DNA of 11,741 nucleotides. Source: an uncultured Prevotellaceae bacterium. Its GTDB lineage: Bacteria; Bacteroidota; Bacteroidia; Bacteroidales; Bacteroidaceae. Location: positions 1-11,741 of the forward strand of contig CACYKX010000103.1 in NCBI GenBank assembly GCA_902775075.1, read 5' to 3'. Of this stretch, positions 1-6,665 are shown one piece after another (position 1 is the stretch's first letter; every line of letters begins with the position of its first letter). Both the position numbers and the translations under genes were made by a program. The notes under the pieces were generated by a model, which was not told where the DNA came from, searched no databases, and was given only the letters and a program-made list of their open reading frames with translations.

Positions 1-959
1 TTCTCTCCGTATTTTTGTCTGATAAACTCGACAGGCGTTTTGTAATTCAATCTCTTTCTTGGCCTGTTGTTGATTCTGTCCTGTACCATATTGATGTCTT
101 TATCTGTTATCTTTGTAAAATCACTCCCTTTAAGGAAGTATTGCCTGACTAGACCGTTAGTGTTTTCATTAGCACCTCTTTCCCATGAGTGGTATGGTCT
201 TGCAAAGAAGATGTCTATTTTCAGTGATCTGGCAATCTGCTGGTGCCTGGAGAACTCTGTACCATTATCTGCGGTCATGGTATGCAATCCCTTTCTTATC
301 GGCTTAAGTGCGGCAATGGCTGCCTCCGCCAGTGGCTCTGCCTCTTTTGAAGGAAGCTTTCTCATGATTAGGAACCCGGACTCCCTATCATTGATAGTCA
401 TGATGACGTTCCGCCTGTTCTTCCCCACAATGGTGTCGATCTCAAGATCTCCGAACCTTCCTTTCTCATCAACGACCGCAGGTCTTTGCTCTATCCCGAC
501 ACGGCCAGGTATTCCCCTTGACTTATATGATGAACCGCGCTTGTTATAGCGCCTGCCCCTGTGGCGCAGATGCTTATAGAGAGGCTTTCCCCATTTGTGC
601 TTCTCCTCCCACACATATCTGTAGATGGTTTCGTGTGAGATGGTCGGTAATCCCAGTGCACGCCGCCTTCCGGATATCTGCTCGGGAGACCACTGTTCCT
701 GTGTGAGTTTATGGTCAATGTAAACCTTTATTTCGTCCGTAAGGACGGTATAGTGCTTTCTTGCGCTCATTCTCCTGTCTGACAGCCACTGGGCCTTTTC
801 CGCATTATACCTGCCATGGGGTGTCTTGTTGCGCCTAATTTCTCGGCTAATGGTGCTGCGGTGCACACCAAGAGCCCTGGCTATGTCTGTTGGACGTTCT
901 TTATTTTGCAGTCTGAAAGATATTTCGTACCTTTGCTGCGCAGTTAGATGCTTTGTCAT
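1..959 (-). CDS. IS30-family transposase (3' end cut by window edge)
   Basis: This DDE transposase cuts and joins the ends of its own insertion sequence. Starting from the ATG at 957-959 the reading frame is open for 319 codons to the window edge, with no stop or frameshift. It therefore looks intact and close to full length, since relatives are about 320-330 aa. Residues 5-43 form the N-terminal helix-turn-helix (LTAQQRYEISFRL, then ARALGVHRSTISREIRRN). The catalytic triad is visible: D175 in DLEIDTIVG, D231 in TADNGTEF, and E265 in SWERGANENTNGL. The 33-residue spacing between D231 and E265 is the DD(33)E pattern of IS30. The C-terminus reads RINNRPRKRLNYKTPVEF, also typical of the family. 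Transcription should start from the promoter about 30 nt upstream. No accessory gene is visible. Confidence 0.96.
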   Translation of the reverse strand, partial: MTKHLTAQQRYEISFRLQNKERPTDIARALGVHRSTISREIRRNKTPHGRYNAEKAQWLSDRRMSARKHYTVLTDEIKVYIDHKLTQEQWSPEQISGRRRALGLPTISHETIYRYVWEEKHKWGKPLYKHLRHRGRRYNKRGSSYKSRGIPGRVGIEQRPAVVDEKGRFGDLEIDTIVGKNRRNVIMTINDRESGFLIMRKLPSKEAEPLAEAAIAALKPIRKGLHTMTADNGTEFSRHQQIARSLKIDIFFARPYHSWERGANENTNGLVRQYFLKGSDFTKITDKDINMVQDRINNRPRKRLNYKTPVEFIRQKYGE

Positions 960-987
960 ATTTGCAACTTATGTGGAAGTTTGTCTG

Positions 988-1017
988 CAAAGGTAAGCAT
1001 TTAATGCCGGGGACAAA
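988..1017 (-). promoter_or_regulatory. Bacteroidetes-type promoter of the transposase
   Basis: On the minus strand, TACCTTTG (988-995) matches the Bacteroides -7 consensus TAnnTTTG. TTTG (1014-1017) lies 18 nt further upstream, near the usual -33 position. Transcription would begin around 980, leaving a leader of about 20 nt before the ATG at 959. The -33 element falls inside the inverted repeat at 1010-1040. The match is to consensus only. Confidence 0.6.
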
Positions 1018-1046
1018 AGATCTTGTGGAACTTTTGTCCCTTTTTT
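1010..1046 (+). terminator. Stem-loop with T6 tail at IS end
   Basis: GGGACAAAAG (1010-1019) and CTTTTGTCCC (1031-1040) form a perfect 10-bp stem with an 11-nt loop, followed by TTTTTT (1041-1046). On the plus strand this has the form of a Rho-independent terminator. It would stop RNA antisense to the transposase before it leaves the element. On the minus strand the hairpin has no T tail. There it would only appear in read-through RNA entering from the flank and could reduce expression of the transposase from outside transcripts. It might instead be part of the IS end structure. Confidence 0.5.
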
Positions 1047-1078
1047 CATGCTCCTTGCTCACTTACTTCTTTGACACA

Positions 1079-1105
1079 TTTGTTGCATTATCAATTTGAA
1101 TTCAA
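1079..1105. repeat. Candidate right-end inverted repeat of the IS30 element
   Basis: This AT-rich stretch begins TTTGTTGCATTATCAATTTG and continues to TTCAAG. It lies between the transposase leader and the flanking broken gene, where the terminal repeat of the element should be. The partner repeat is beyond the left edge, so the assignment rests on position and on remembered similarity to other Bacteroidetes IS30 ends. Confidence 0.35.
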
Positions 1106-1152
1106 GAAATTCATTGGTTCGTCTGTGGATATTACTATGATTTCCTCAGGAT

Positions 1153-1637
1153 CTACACCCTGATATAATCAGCTTGATTTTCATTCCATTGAATTAAAGC
1201 CCTTCCTATCGAAGACATCATCTGATTAACTTCTTCAAGTGAGTCTGGTGGGCACTCCAATCCATTAGGCTCATAGCTTGATTTTGTGTGAACGATGCTA
1301 TTTCTTGTTGAATACAGAATATTAGCTACTTGCTTTTTCAGACTCATTTGCTGTTCGTTAGAAAGTGCTATTGATTCTATTTTCACTTTCTCTTCAATCC
1401 CAAGTTGATGTTTCACCGTTTTTGAATGGTTTTGGGCAGATGATAGAAATCGGGAACAACATCTATACATGTCTGAATAACAGAAATGGCCAGAAAATCG
1501 TCTTTCTGATTATCCCTATACCCTTTCGCTATGTTAAGAAGGGTATCCATATAGTGTGCTGTGCATCCCAGATCTGAGAACTTAAAACCATAGGCTCCAT
1601 ATTCATCTATATACGCATATTTCATAATCAAATGCAT
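1153..1637 (-). pseudogene. Frameshifted DUF3800-like / HEPN-like gene remnant
   Basis: Two overlapping reading frames together read as one protein. The first runs from 1637 to a TGA at 1413-1415; its likely start is the second ATG at 1623-1625, giving MKYAYIDEYGAYGFKF. YIDEYG resembles the N-terminal (Y)(I)DE(S)G motif of DUF3800 proteins. The second frame ends at the TAG at 1153-1155 and contains NILYSTRNSIVHTKSSYEP. RNSIVH there matches the HEPN Rx4-6H RNase motif. The frames would join if one A were added to the A5 run at 1419-1423, giving about 157 aa. The DUF3800-like part is only about 20 residues before the sequence changes character, so an internal deletion fusing two genes is also likely. 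A -1 ribosomal frameshift at the A run is possible but less likely. The IS30 element lies just past its 3' end. No function is assigned. Confidence 0.65.
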
Positions 1638-1653
1638 CTAAATATTTCCACTG

Positions 1654-1661
1654 CAAATATA
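1654..1661 (-). promoter_or_regulatory. Candidate -7 box upstream of the broken gene
   Basis: TATATTTG on the minus strand matches the Bacteroides -7 consensus TAnnTTTG. It lies 17 nt upstream of the first possible ATG (1637) and 29 nt upstream of the preferred one (1625). No TTTG is seen at the -33 distance, so the promoter is incomplete by consensus. It suggests the broken gene was once transcribed separately from the operon, which ends at the terminator just upstream. Confidence 0.35.
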
Positions 1662-1730
1662 CAACATCTTCTCCAATCTTCCACCCCTTCCATCAAAAAT
1701 TATCACTTTTTTCTTCGAACCAATTGCAAA

Positions 1731-1767
1731 TAAAACGACAAGAATCAACCCGCAGGCTGATTCTTGT
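1731..1767 (-). terminator. Rho-independent terminator of the large operon
   Basis: ACAAGAATCA (1738-1747) and TGATTCTTGT (1758-1767) form a perfect 10-bp stem. On the minus strand it extends inward through a G-U and two C-G pairs to a UGCG tetraloop, and is followed by CGTTTTATTT. The stem begins 5 nt after the TAA of the HEPN-like gene. It closes the minus-strand operon and separates it from the broken gene. Confidence 0.88.
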
Positions 1768-1772
1768 CTATC

Positions 1773-2867
1773 TTACAATGCATTAAAGTCCAAAAGCAAT
1801 TCATAATTCAAATCCTCTAACAACAGATTTATCTTATCTAACCTCTTGTCATCTTGTGTACCCTGCGAGAAGTTAAATGAGAAATCCGGCAACTCACCAT
1901 GAAATATCTTATTTCTTAAATAGTAGGCATACCTACAGCAAAGTATACACAACACCTGCTCATCACTCCGCGTCAATGTCGCAAGATTGGTCGTAATATG
2001 ACTTTGTACCACAGCTAATGTGCCATTATTCGATAGTTCACTACTTCTCAATGGCAATATCATTCTCAACATCTTCACTATTCTCTCGTCAGTATTAAGT
2101 CCCACAAAATAATTCGGGAATACGTTTTTGTACAACTTGCTGTCGGTTGATGTAGTATGTTTAAAACTACCTTCAACATACCCTTCCCAATCAAACAATA
2201 AGAACTGAGCCTCTGTGATACCTGTTGCCATGGTTATTGCATCGTTGAACTTACCTGTATTGGCAACAATATAACCTCTCATATTCTGCAAAGCCTCAAC
2301 ATCCCTATTCGGATTCGCAGCTCTGTTATGATACAAACACAGCTGCTCAAATGTTCTCCAAAGTCTTTCAAATATGTAATATCTGTTGCCAGATGCCAAT
2401 GCTCCTATAAAATGTGTCAAAACTGTCCGTAGAAGATAGTCACCGTCACTTTCACCCCAAATCCTGTCTATAACCGCATTTGGCATCGCATGGCGGAAGA
2501 TAAACGAACCAGTTATTGGTTGTGCATCTTTATCCAATTCATATTCTTTTACTACCTCATGAACCCTAGTAGTTGAACGTTCTATTCTAATTTTCGTAAT
2601 CCTTACACGCTCACCATTAACCACATAGAGATAAATAATGCTTTTCAGAATCTGCTGATACAGACTATTACCTTTATTGCTAAGAATATCATTAACCTTA
2701 AATTTCTTACTGCGAACAGCTGTTATTACTATTTTCTGCTTGGAAAACGAAACTTTATCTAGCTGTCCTGCTGCAGCATTGATAAATGGAACGTCAATGC
2801 TTTTAATTATGGTATTGTCTCGAGAGAGATTAATCCCTATCTTGTAATGATTTCTAGTCTTTGGCAT
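1773..2867 (-). CDS. HEPN-domain protein (putative ribonuclease), last gene of operon
   Basis: This 364-aa protein was not recognised as a named family. The C-terminal part contains CRYAYYLRNKIFHGELPDF, in which R318-N-K-I-F-H323 is the Rx4-6H motif of HEPN ribonucleases. Residues 148-177 (THFIGALASGNRYYIFERLW and onward) look like the first conserved helices of an Apea-like HEPN domain. Residues 1-120 appear beta-rich, carry no motif I know, and may be a recognition domain. I chose the ATG at 2865-2867 (MPKTRNHYKIG) over a TTG three codons upstream at 2874-2876, because ATG is the commoner start and nothing supports the TTG. The gene starts 41 nt after the HA-domain gene and ends at the operon terminator. 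HEPN proteins in such islands usually cleave RNA; here that role is inferred from one motif. Confidence 0.85.
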   Translation of the reverse strand: MPKTRNHYKIGINLSRDNTIIKSIDVPFINAAAGQLDKVSFSKQKIVITAVRSKKFKVNDILSNKGNSLYQQILKSIIYLYVVNGERVRITKIRIERSTTRVHEVVKEYELDKDAQPITGSFIFRHAMPNAVIDRIWGESDGDYLLRTVLTHFIGALASGNRYYIFERLWRTFEQLCLYHNRAANPNRDVEALQNMRGYIVANTGKFNDAITMATGITEAQFLLFDWEGYVEGSFKHTTSTDSKLYKNVFPNYFVGLNTDERIVKMLRMILPLRSSELSNNGTLAVVQSHITTNLATLTRSDEQVLCILCCRYAYYLRNKIFHGELPDFSFNFSQGTQDDKRLDKINLLLEDLNYELLLDFNAL

Positions 2868-2908
2868 AGTAATCAAACTATTTATCCTTAGTAAAAGTAA
2901 CCAACTTA

Positions 2909-3139
2909 TTACTCATATTGATTTTTCCGTTTATACTGTTCACTCAACGCAAGCAGCTCTTTGAACTTTCCCAACCGAGGCTCCTTCAACTCCCCGGCAT
3001 TCATTCTCTTCCTATTCGCCTTCACCCAGTTCAGCATATCATGCTCCTCTATTCTATGACGCGAAGGGTTCCGATGACATCGTTCAATAAACTCCATCAC
3101 CTCCTTATATTTGGTTAGCCATCTCGTTTCTTGATCCAT
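2909..3139 (-). CDS. Stand-alone helicase-associated (HA) domain protein
   Basis: This 76-aa protein starts at the ATG at 3137-3139. The whole chain corresponds to one HA domain (PF03457 type). It shows the pattern W7-x2-Y..VMEFIE..HR-P..H.IEE..ML-W38-V..NR, then LKEPRLGKFKELLAL. These domains usually occur in tandem at the C-terminus of Bacteroidetes DEAD-box helicases and are thought to bind nucleic acid. Here there is one copy and no helicase. It sits 31 nt after the nuclease gene and 41 nt before the HEPN gene. It could supply DNA or RNA binding to the nuclease, or be an independent small regulator; both are inference. The domain looks complete, so it is not obviously a helicase fragment. 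Confidence 0.8.
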   Translation of the reverse strand: MDQETRWLTKYKEVMEFIERCHRNPSRHRIEEHDMLNWVKANRKRMNAGELKEPRLGKFKELLALSEQYKRKNQYE

Positions 3140-3170
3140 AGTTCCGTAACTCTAAAATACTGCGAATCAT

Positions 3171-6100
3171 TCACCCCTCTTCATCCTCAAATACCATCAA
3201 TGGGTCTTCCATTAAATCCAATGCAGGTATTATCCGAATCGGACTTTTCTCTTCACTGTGCCCATATTGGTAGGCTGGCATGTTCACTGTAACAAAAACC
3301 GATGAGCAAGTGTAGGTATCATCAACTTCTTTACAAAGACTGGCAAAAGCACTTATATGGCTCTTACACCATTCGTCACGTTTAATAGGCATTTCCATGT
3401 CATCACTCGTTTTCCGATTCTCCGTAAGAACTTCATAAATAGTCCTACTCTCATAATAGTCCTTGGTTTCTATGCAGACAATCTTCTTGCATTTCGTATC
3501 AATGAGTAACACATCTATATCGCCCAGCGGTTCTTTATTATCGAGCCGCTCACCAGGGCCAATTTCAACGCCACGGAAAGCCAATAGCGTTTCTATCCCC
3601 AAAGAGTCATAATAGTTTCTGAGATTATTCTCAAAAACGATTCCTTTCCTGCGATTAAGGTCACTCATATAATTACTCATCTTCTGAGCCTCCGCATGGA
3701 CCTTTCCTTCGTCCAATCTTTCAAGCATCACATGTTCGTGCTGGTGCAATGACTTGGTGCTGTACATCACGCAGTCTCTATAACATACCCAAGGGCGTGA
3801 CGATATTTGATATTTACGGTTAAACCTCTGAGAGAAACTCTCACTTGGCAGCGCACCTTCCGACATGCCATTATACATGCAGAAGGTTTTCTTAAACGGC
3901 TCTACGTCCTCTTTCGTGATAACTTTCAACAGAATCTCATCAACAAATGTCTTCCATGTAATATTCACTATTGGTTCTTCATGACCAATGGCATAATTAA
4001 GCGATTCCTCAAGCAGTTTCTTCCACTGGCTATACTCAATATGATATTCTTCTTTGAATGCATCCAAGAAGTTTTCGTCCTTTGTGTCTATATTAGGACT
4101 TTTCTGCATAGCATGAAGTTTCCGATAACTGTCAGGTCTGTACAGTTCATTTTCTCTCATATCAGAGAAATATGCCATCTGCTTGTTTATCTGTTCCTGT
4201 GGCAGTCCAACGCGACCATTAGCCAGTATTGCCAACTCTGTACCAGGTATTTTGAAAGTCAAGAAATCCAAATATATGCCGAAGGTGTACAATTCATGCA
4301 TATAGGCAAATATTTTGTCTATATCAACAAGTTTTGGATCATTCTCTGAATGGAAGTCATTTGCTACGATGCGCTCCAGCAAGCATTGCGTTAGATTGTT
4401 CGTTTCTGAATATTTGAACAGGTATGCTTTCTGCTCACTATAATCAGCCCCCAAATAGGTCATGACAGCATTCACCTTCTCAAATCTCATACTGGTAGAA
4501 GCTAACCAGAACAATGTTCCATGATGCAGTTCCATTAATGACTCCACAAATCTCGACGTAGCGTATTGTGACAACAAATCGTTAAGGGTTGTACCCAAAA
4601 AATCTATTATCTTCAGTGTCAAAGCTTTCGATTCTTTTAGGTCGAGTGCTTTGGGGGTACCACCCATTTTCAAATAGGCTGCAATGTCATCCAATACCCT
4701 GTCGCAGGCATTATCATTCGTAAAATATGTGGCTTGATGTCCATCATTCTCCGCCCAGTACACAATTCCCTTAGGTTCAATTAAGAGCAGTTCACCTTTA
4801 CATTCTTCAAACAACACATCCGACTTTTCCTTCACAGCCTCCACGTCACACAAGCCAAACTCTAAAAGGGCTTCAATCCAAAAGTCGAAAAACAGGTAAT
4901 CATATGTTTTCCCTTTAGGTTTTCTTTCAAATACCTTCCTCGGAATAGAAAACTCTAAGAAATCATCATCCAATTGTTTCATTTTGGGATTTGTTCCATC
5001 ATAGAAACTCAGCATTAGCTTTAGTTTTCTGTTCAGTAATTCTTCCCCGTACTTATAGGTAAAACCGTAAGTCCACACAACAAGACTCTTGGCTATCTCG
5101 CGTAGCCCCAACACCTCATCATTATCTCTCGTATGAAGAATCGTAGTCAGTCTCGTATTTCCATATTCACCTACAAACACTTTGGGTGAATCATTTCCTA
5201 TCGGGACATAAATGGGAATCTCCTTGGGATAATCATCAAAATGACAAATCATCATTAAATGACCAGGCCCGTCCACCAAGTGTTCATCGCGCTCTGTCAG
5301 GTATTGGCACCGTATATCATATGCTAATCCCGTTTCAAAACTATAAAAGTCATAAGTCTGGTCACGGTAAAAGGTATGTTTATTGTCCCAGTAAAAGGCA
5401 AACATATCGATTTCCTGTCCTATATTGTGTCCAGAAAGACGCTTTCGTGCTTGCGAATAATAATAAAGCTCTGTAGCATTCATATGCTTTTGAGCCATCA
5501 TCACTTTAAAATCATCTATCAGCAAGCTGACGTGGTCAAAATACTGATTTGATGCTTCGATATTCAGACTAAGGGAACTCTTGATATCCACATAAAGCAA
5601 ATCATCATTGGGATATTGTTTTTTCGCTATATCCTTTACTTGGTTGTAATTCTTTTCATCATACTTCTGATGGGCAATTGTCACACAAACCTTGCCGCCA
5701 TTATCGTAGGTAAACAGCAAATACCCTATATTTTCTTTTATCCCACCACCGCAATTATGGGTTCCGGTTTGCTTCATTGCTAAAGCCACCTCGCCCATTA
5801 GCACATCCAAATATCGGCGGTTCAGCTTTTCTTCCCCCAATCGCTCTCTCAGTATTTCTAGGCAGTGAAGATAGGCACAACTCAACAATGATGAAGGTTG
5901 TATAACCACACAATTCCCTAGTTCATCAGCATATAGAGGCGTTTTTTCTACGGGGCTATAGCCGTCCATCGTCATTTTGAATTGCTTGACAGCCTTACTC
6001 CTCGAATGATAGACTAATGTTTGTACAAACGACGGTTCGAATCCATACTTAGAAAAAAGAGTCACCAAATCTTTTTTGGGGAATGACACGATGCTCTCGT

Positions 6101-6593
6101 ATATAGCCGTTTCTTGGTAGTTTGAACAATATAACTCCACGTGCTCCTTATCCCCCATTTCGTAACGCCCCATACCAGTCTTTTGAGCTAGTATATCAGA
6201 CAATTCCAATAAGGCATAAACAGATGAAAGTGCTCCTGCCTCGACATGCTCATCCTCAGCCAATTCAAATAGTCGTGTAAGATTATATTGAAGGAAGGTG
6301 AATATCCCAGGATAAACACGATAGGACCCCTTAGGAGTATGCACAAGATCTACAAACATGTATTCCTGTGGATCCTCATACATGTCATGGCTATAGTTCT
6401 TTTCAATTTCCTTCTGAAATGTAGGAATATGAAGATGTTTACGGCCACCTTTGCCACCTAATATTTCATATAACAACATCGATAGTCTCAGAATATTTGA
6501 AGAATTCTGAGGAAAAAGATGTAGACAAGAAAGGTATCTAATCATTTCATCTTTTCGATATTTGCTCAAAAAACTTAAGTCATTTTGAAACAT
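3171..6593 (-). CDS. Large protein with C-terminal PD-(D/E)XK nuclease domain
   Basis: This 1140-aa protein starts at the ATG at 6591-6593 (MFQNDLSFLSKY) and has no close family that I recognise. The last 160 residues form a PD-(D/E)XK nuclease core: E988 in VFENNLRNYY, D1027 in LGDIDVLLID, and E1042-x-K1044 in IVCIETKDY, with normal spacing and predicted beta strands around them. The core resembles NERD/restriction-type nucleases and is expected to cut DNA. The preceding 950 residues show no motif I can name. They appear mixed alpha/beta and are probably a sensing, scaffold or partner-binding region. One notable stretch in the N-terminal third reads THNCGGGIKENIGYLLF. The gene follows the STAND gene after 72 nt and precedes the HA gene by 31 nt, so it is probably the DNA-cutting effector of the operon. 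All key catalytic residues are present. Confidence 0.85.
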   Translation of the reverse strand: MFQNDLSFLSKYRKDEMIRYLSCLHLFPQNSSNILRLSMLLYEILGGKGGRKHLHIPTFQKEIEKNYSHDMYEDPQEYMFVDLVHTPKGSYRVYPGIFTFLQYNLTRLFELAEDEHVEAGALSSVYALLELSDILAQKTGMGRYEMGDKEHVELYCSNYQETAIYESIVSFPKKDLVTLFSKYGFEPSFVQTLVYHSRSKAVKQFKMTMDGYSPVEKTPLYADELGNCVVIQPSSLLSCAYLHCLEILRERLGEEKLNRRYLDVLMGEVALAMKQTGTHNCGGGIKENIGYLLFTYDNGGKVCVTIAHQKYDEKNYNQVKDIAKKQYPNDDLLYVDIKSSLSLNIEASNQYFDHVSLLIDDFKVMMAQKHMNATELYYYSQARKRLSGHNIGQEIDMFAFYWDNKHTFYRDQTYDFYSFETGLAYDIRCQYLTERDEHLVDGPGHLMMICHFDDYPKEIPIYVPIGNDSPKVFVGEYGNTRLTTILHTRDNDEVLGLREIAKSLVVWTYGFTYKYGEELLNRKLKLMLSFYDGTNPKMKQLDDDFLEFSIPRKVFERKPKGKTYDYLFFDFWIEALLEFGLCDVEAVKEKSDVLFEECKGELLLIEPKGIVYWAENDGHQATYFTNDNACDRVLDDIAAYLKMGGTPKALDLKESKALTLKIIDFLGTTLNDLLSQYATSRFVESLMELHHGTLFWLASTSMRFEKVNAVMTYLGADYSEQKAYLFKYSETNNLTQCLLERIVANDFHSENDPKLVDIDKIFAYMHELYTFGIYLDFLTFKIPGTELAILANGRVGLPQEQINKQMAYFSDMRENELYRPDSYRKLHAMQKSPNIDTKDENFLDAFKEEYHIEYSQWKKLLEESLNYAIGHEEPIVNITWKTFVDEILLKVITKEDVEPFKKTFCMYNGMSEGALPSESFSQRFNRKYQISSRPWVCYRDCVMYSTKSLHQHEHVMLERLDEGKVHAEAQKMSNYMSDLNRRKGIVFENNLRNYYDSLGIETLLAFRGVEIGPGERLDNKEPLGDIDVLLIDTKCKKIVCIETKDYYESRTIYEVLTENRKTSDDMEMPIKRDEWCKSHISAFASLCKEVDDTYTCSSVFVTVNMPAYQYGHSEEKSPIRIIPALDLMEDPLMVFEDEEG

Positions 6594-6611
6594 AATCTAT
6601 TATGAACCACC

Positions 6612-6627
6612 GGGACAGTACCGTCCC
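6612..6627. promoter_or_regulatory. GGGAC...GTCCC near-palindrome in intergenic gap
   Basis: GGGACAGTACCGTCCC is a 16-bp palindrome except for one mismatched pair (A/C) at positions 6 and 11. It lies 18 nt upstream of the nuclease start, in the widest gap of the operon. It is symmetric enough to be an operator or a recombinase-type site. As RNA it could form a GC-rich hairpin near the start of the nuclease message. There is no T run on the minus strand, so it is not a terminator. Confidence 0.4.
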
Positions 6628-6665
6628 CCCGTTCCTGCTATGCTCATATAATCAGTACGCTTATT

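Larger units (their letters stand above)
1..1106 (-). mobile_element. IS30-family insertion sequence, left end outside window
   Basis: The element contains an IS30 transposase gene (see the CDS at 1-959), its promoter at 988-1017 and a stem-loop at 1010-1040. Only one end lies in the window, so the terminal inverted repeat cannot be confirmed by matching it to a partner. I place the outer end near 1106, after a stretch at about 1079-1105 (TTGTTGCATTATCAATTTGA and onward). That stretch resembles the ends of Bacteroidetes IS30 elements as I remember them. An alternative end is 1046, just past the stem-loop. The first sequence outside the element is the 3' flank of a broken gene. Confidence 0.75.

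Noticed and set aside
67..549. Plus-strand open frame of 160 codons
   Set aside because: It is antisense to the IS30 transposase, whose frame on the minus strand contains the complete DDE triad.
2868..2876. TTG start for the HEPN gene, three codons upstream of the ATG
   Set aside because: ATG is available nine bases later and no ribosome-binding signal favours the TTG.
3807..4349. Plus-strand open frame of 180 codons
   Set aside because: It lies wholly antisense to the nuclease gene, which has a long coherent protein with a catalytic core. Its composition looks random and it has no motif or promoter.
6612..6627. GGGAC...GTCCC palindrome as a terminator
   Set aside because: No T run follows on the minus strand, and the downstream nuclease gene appears to belong to the same operon.
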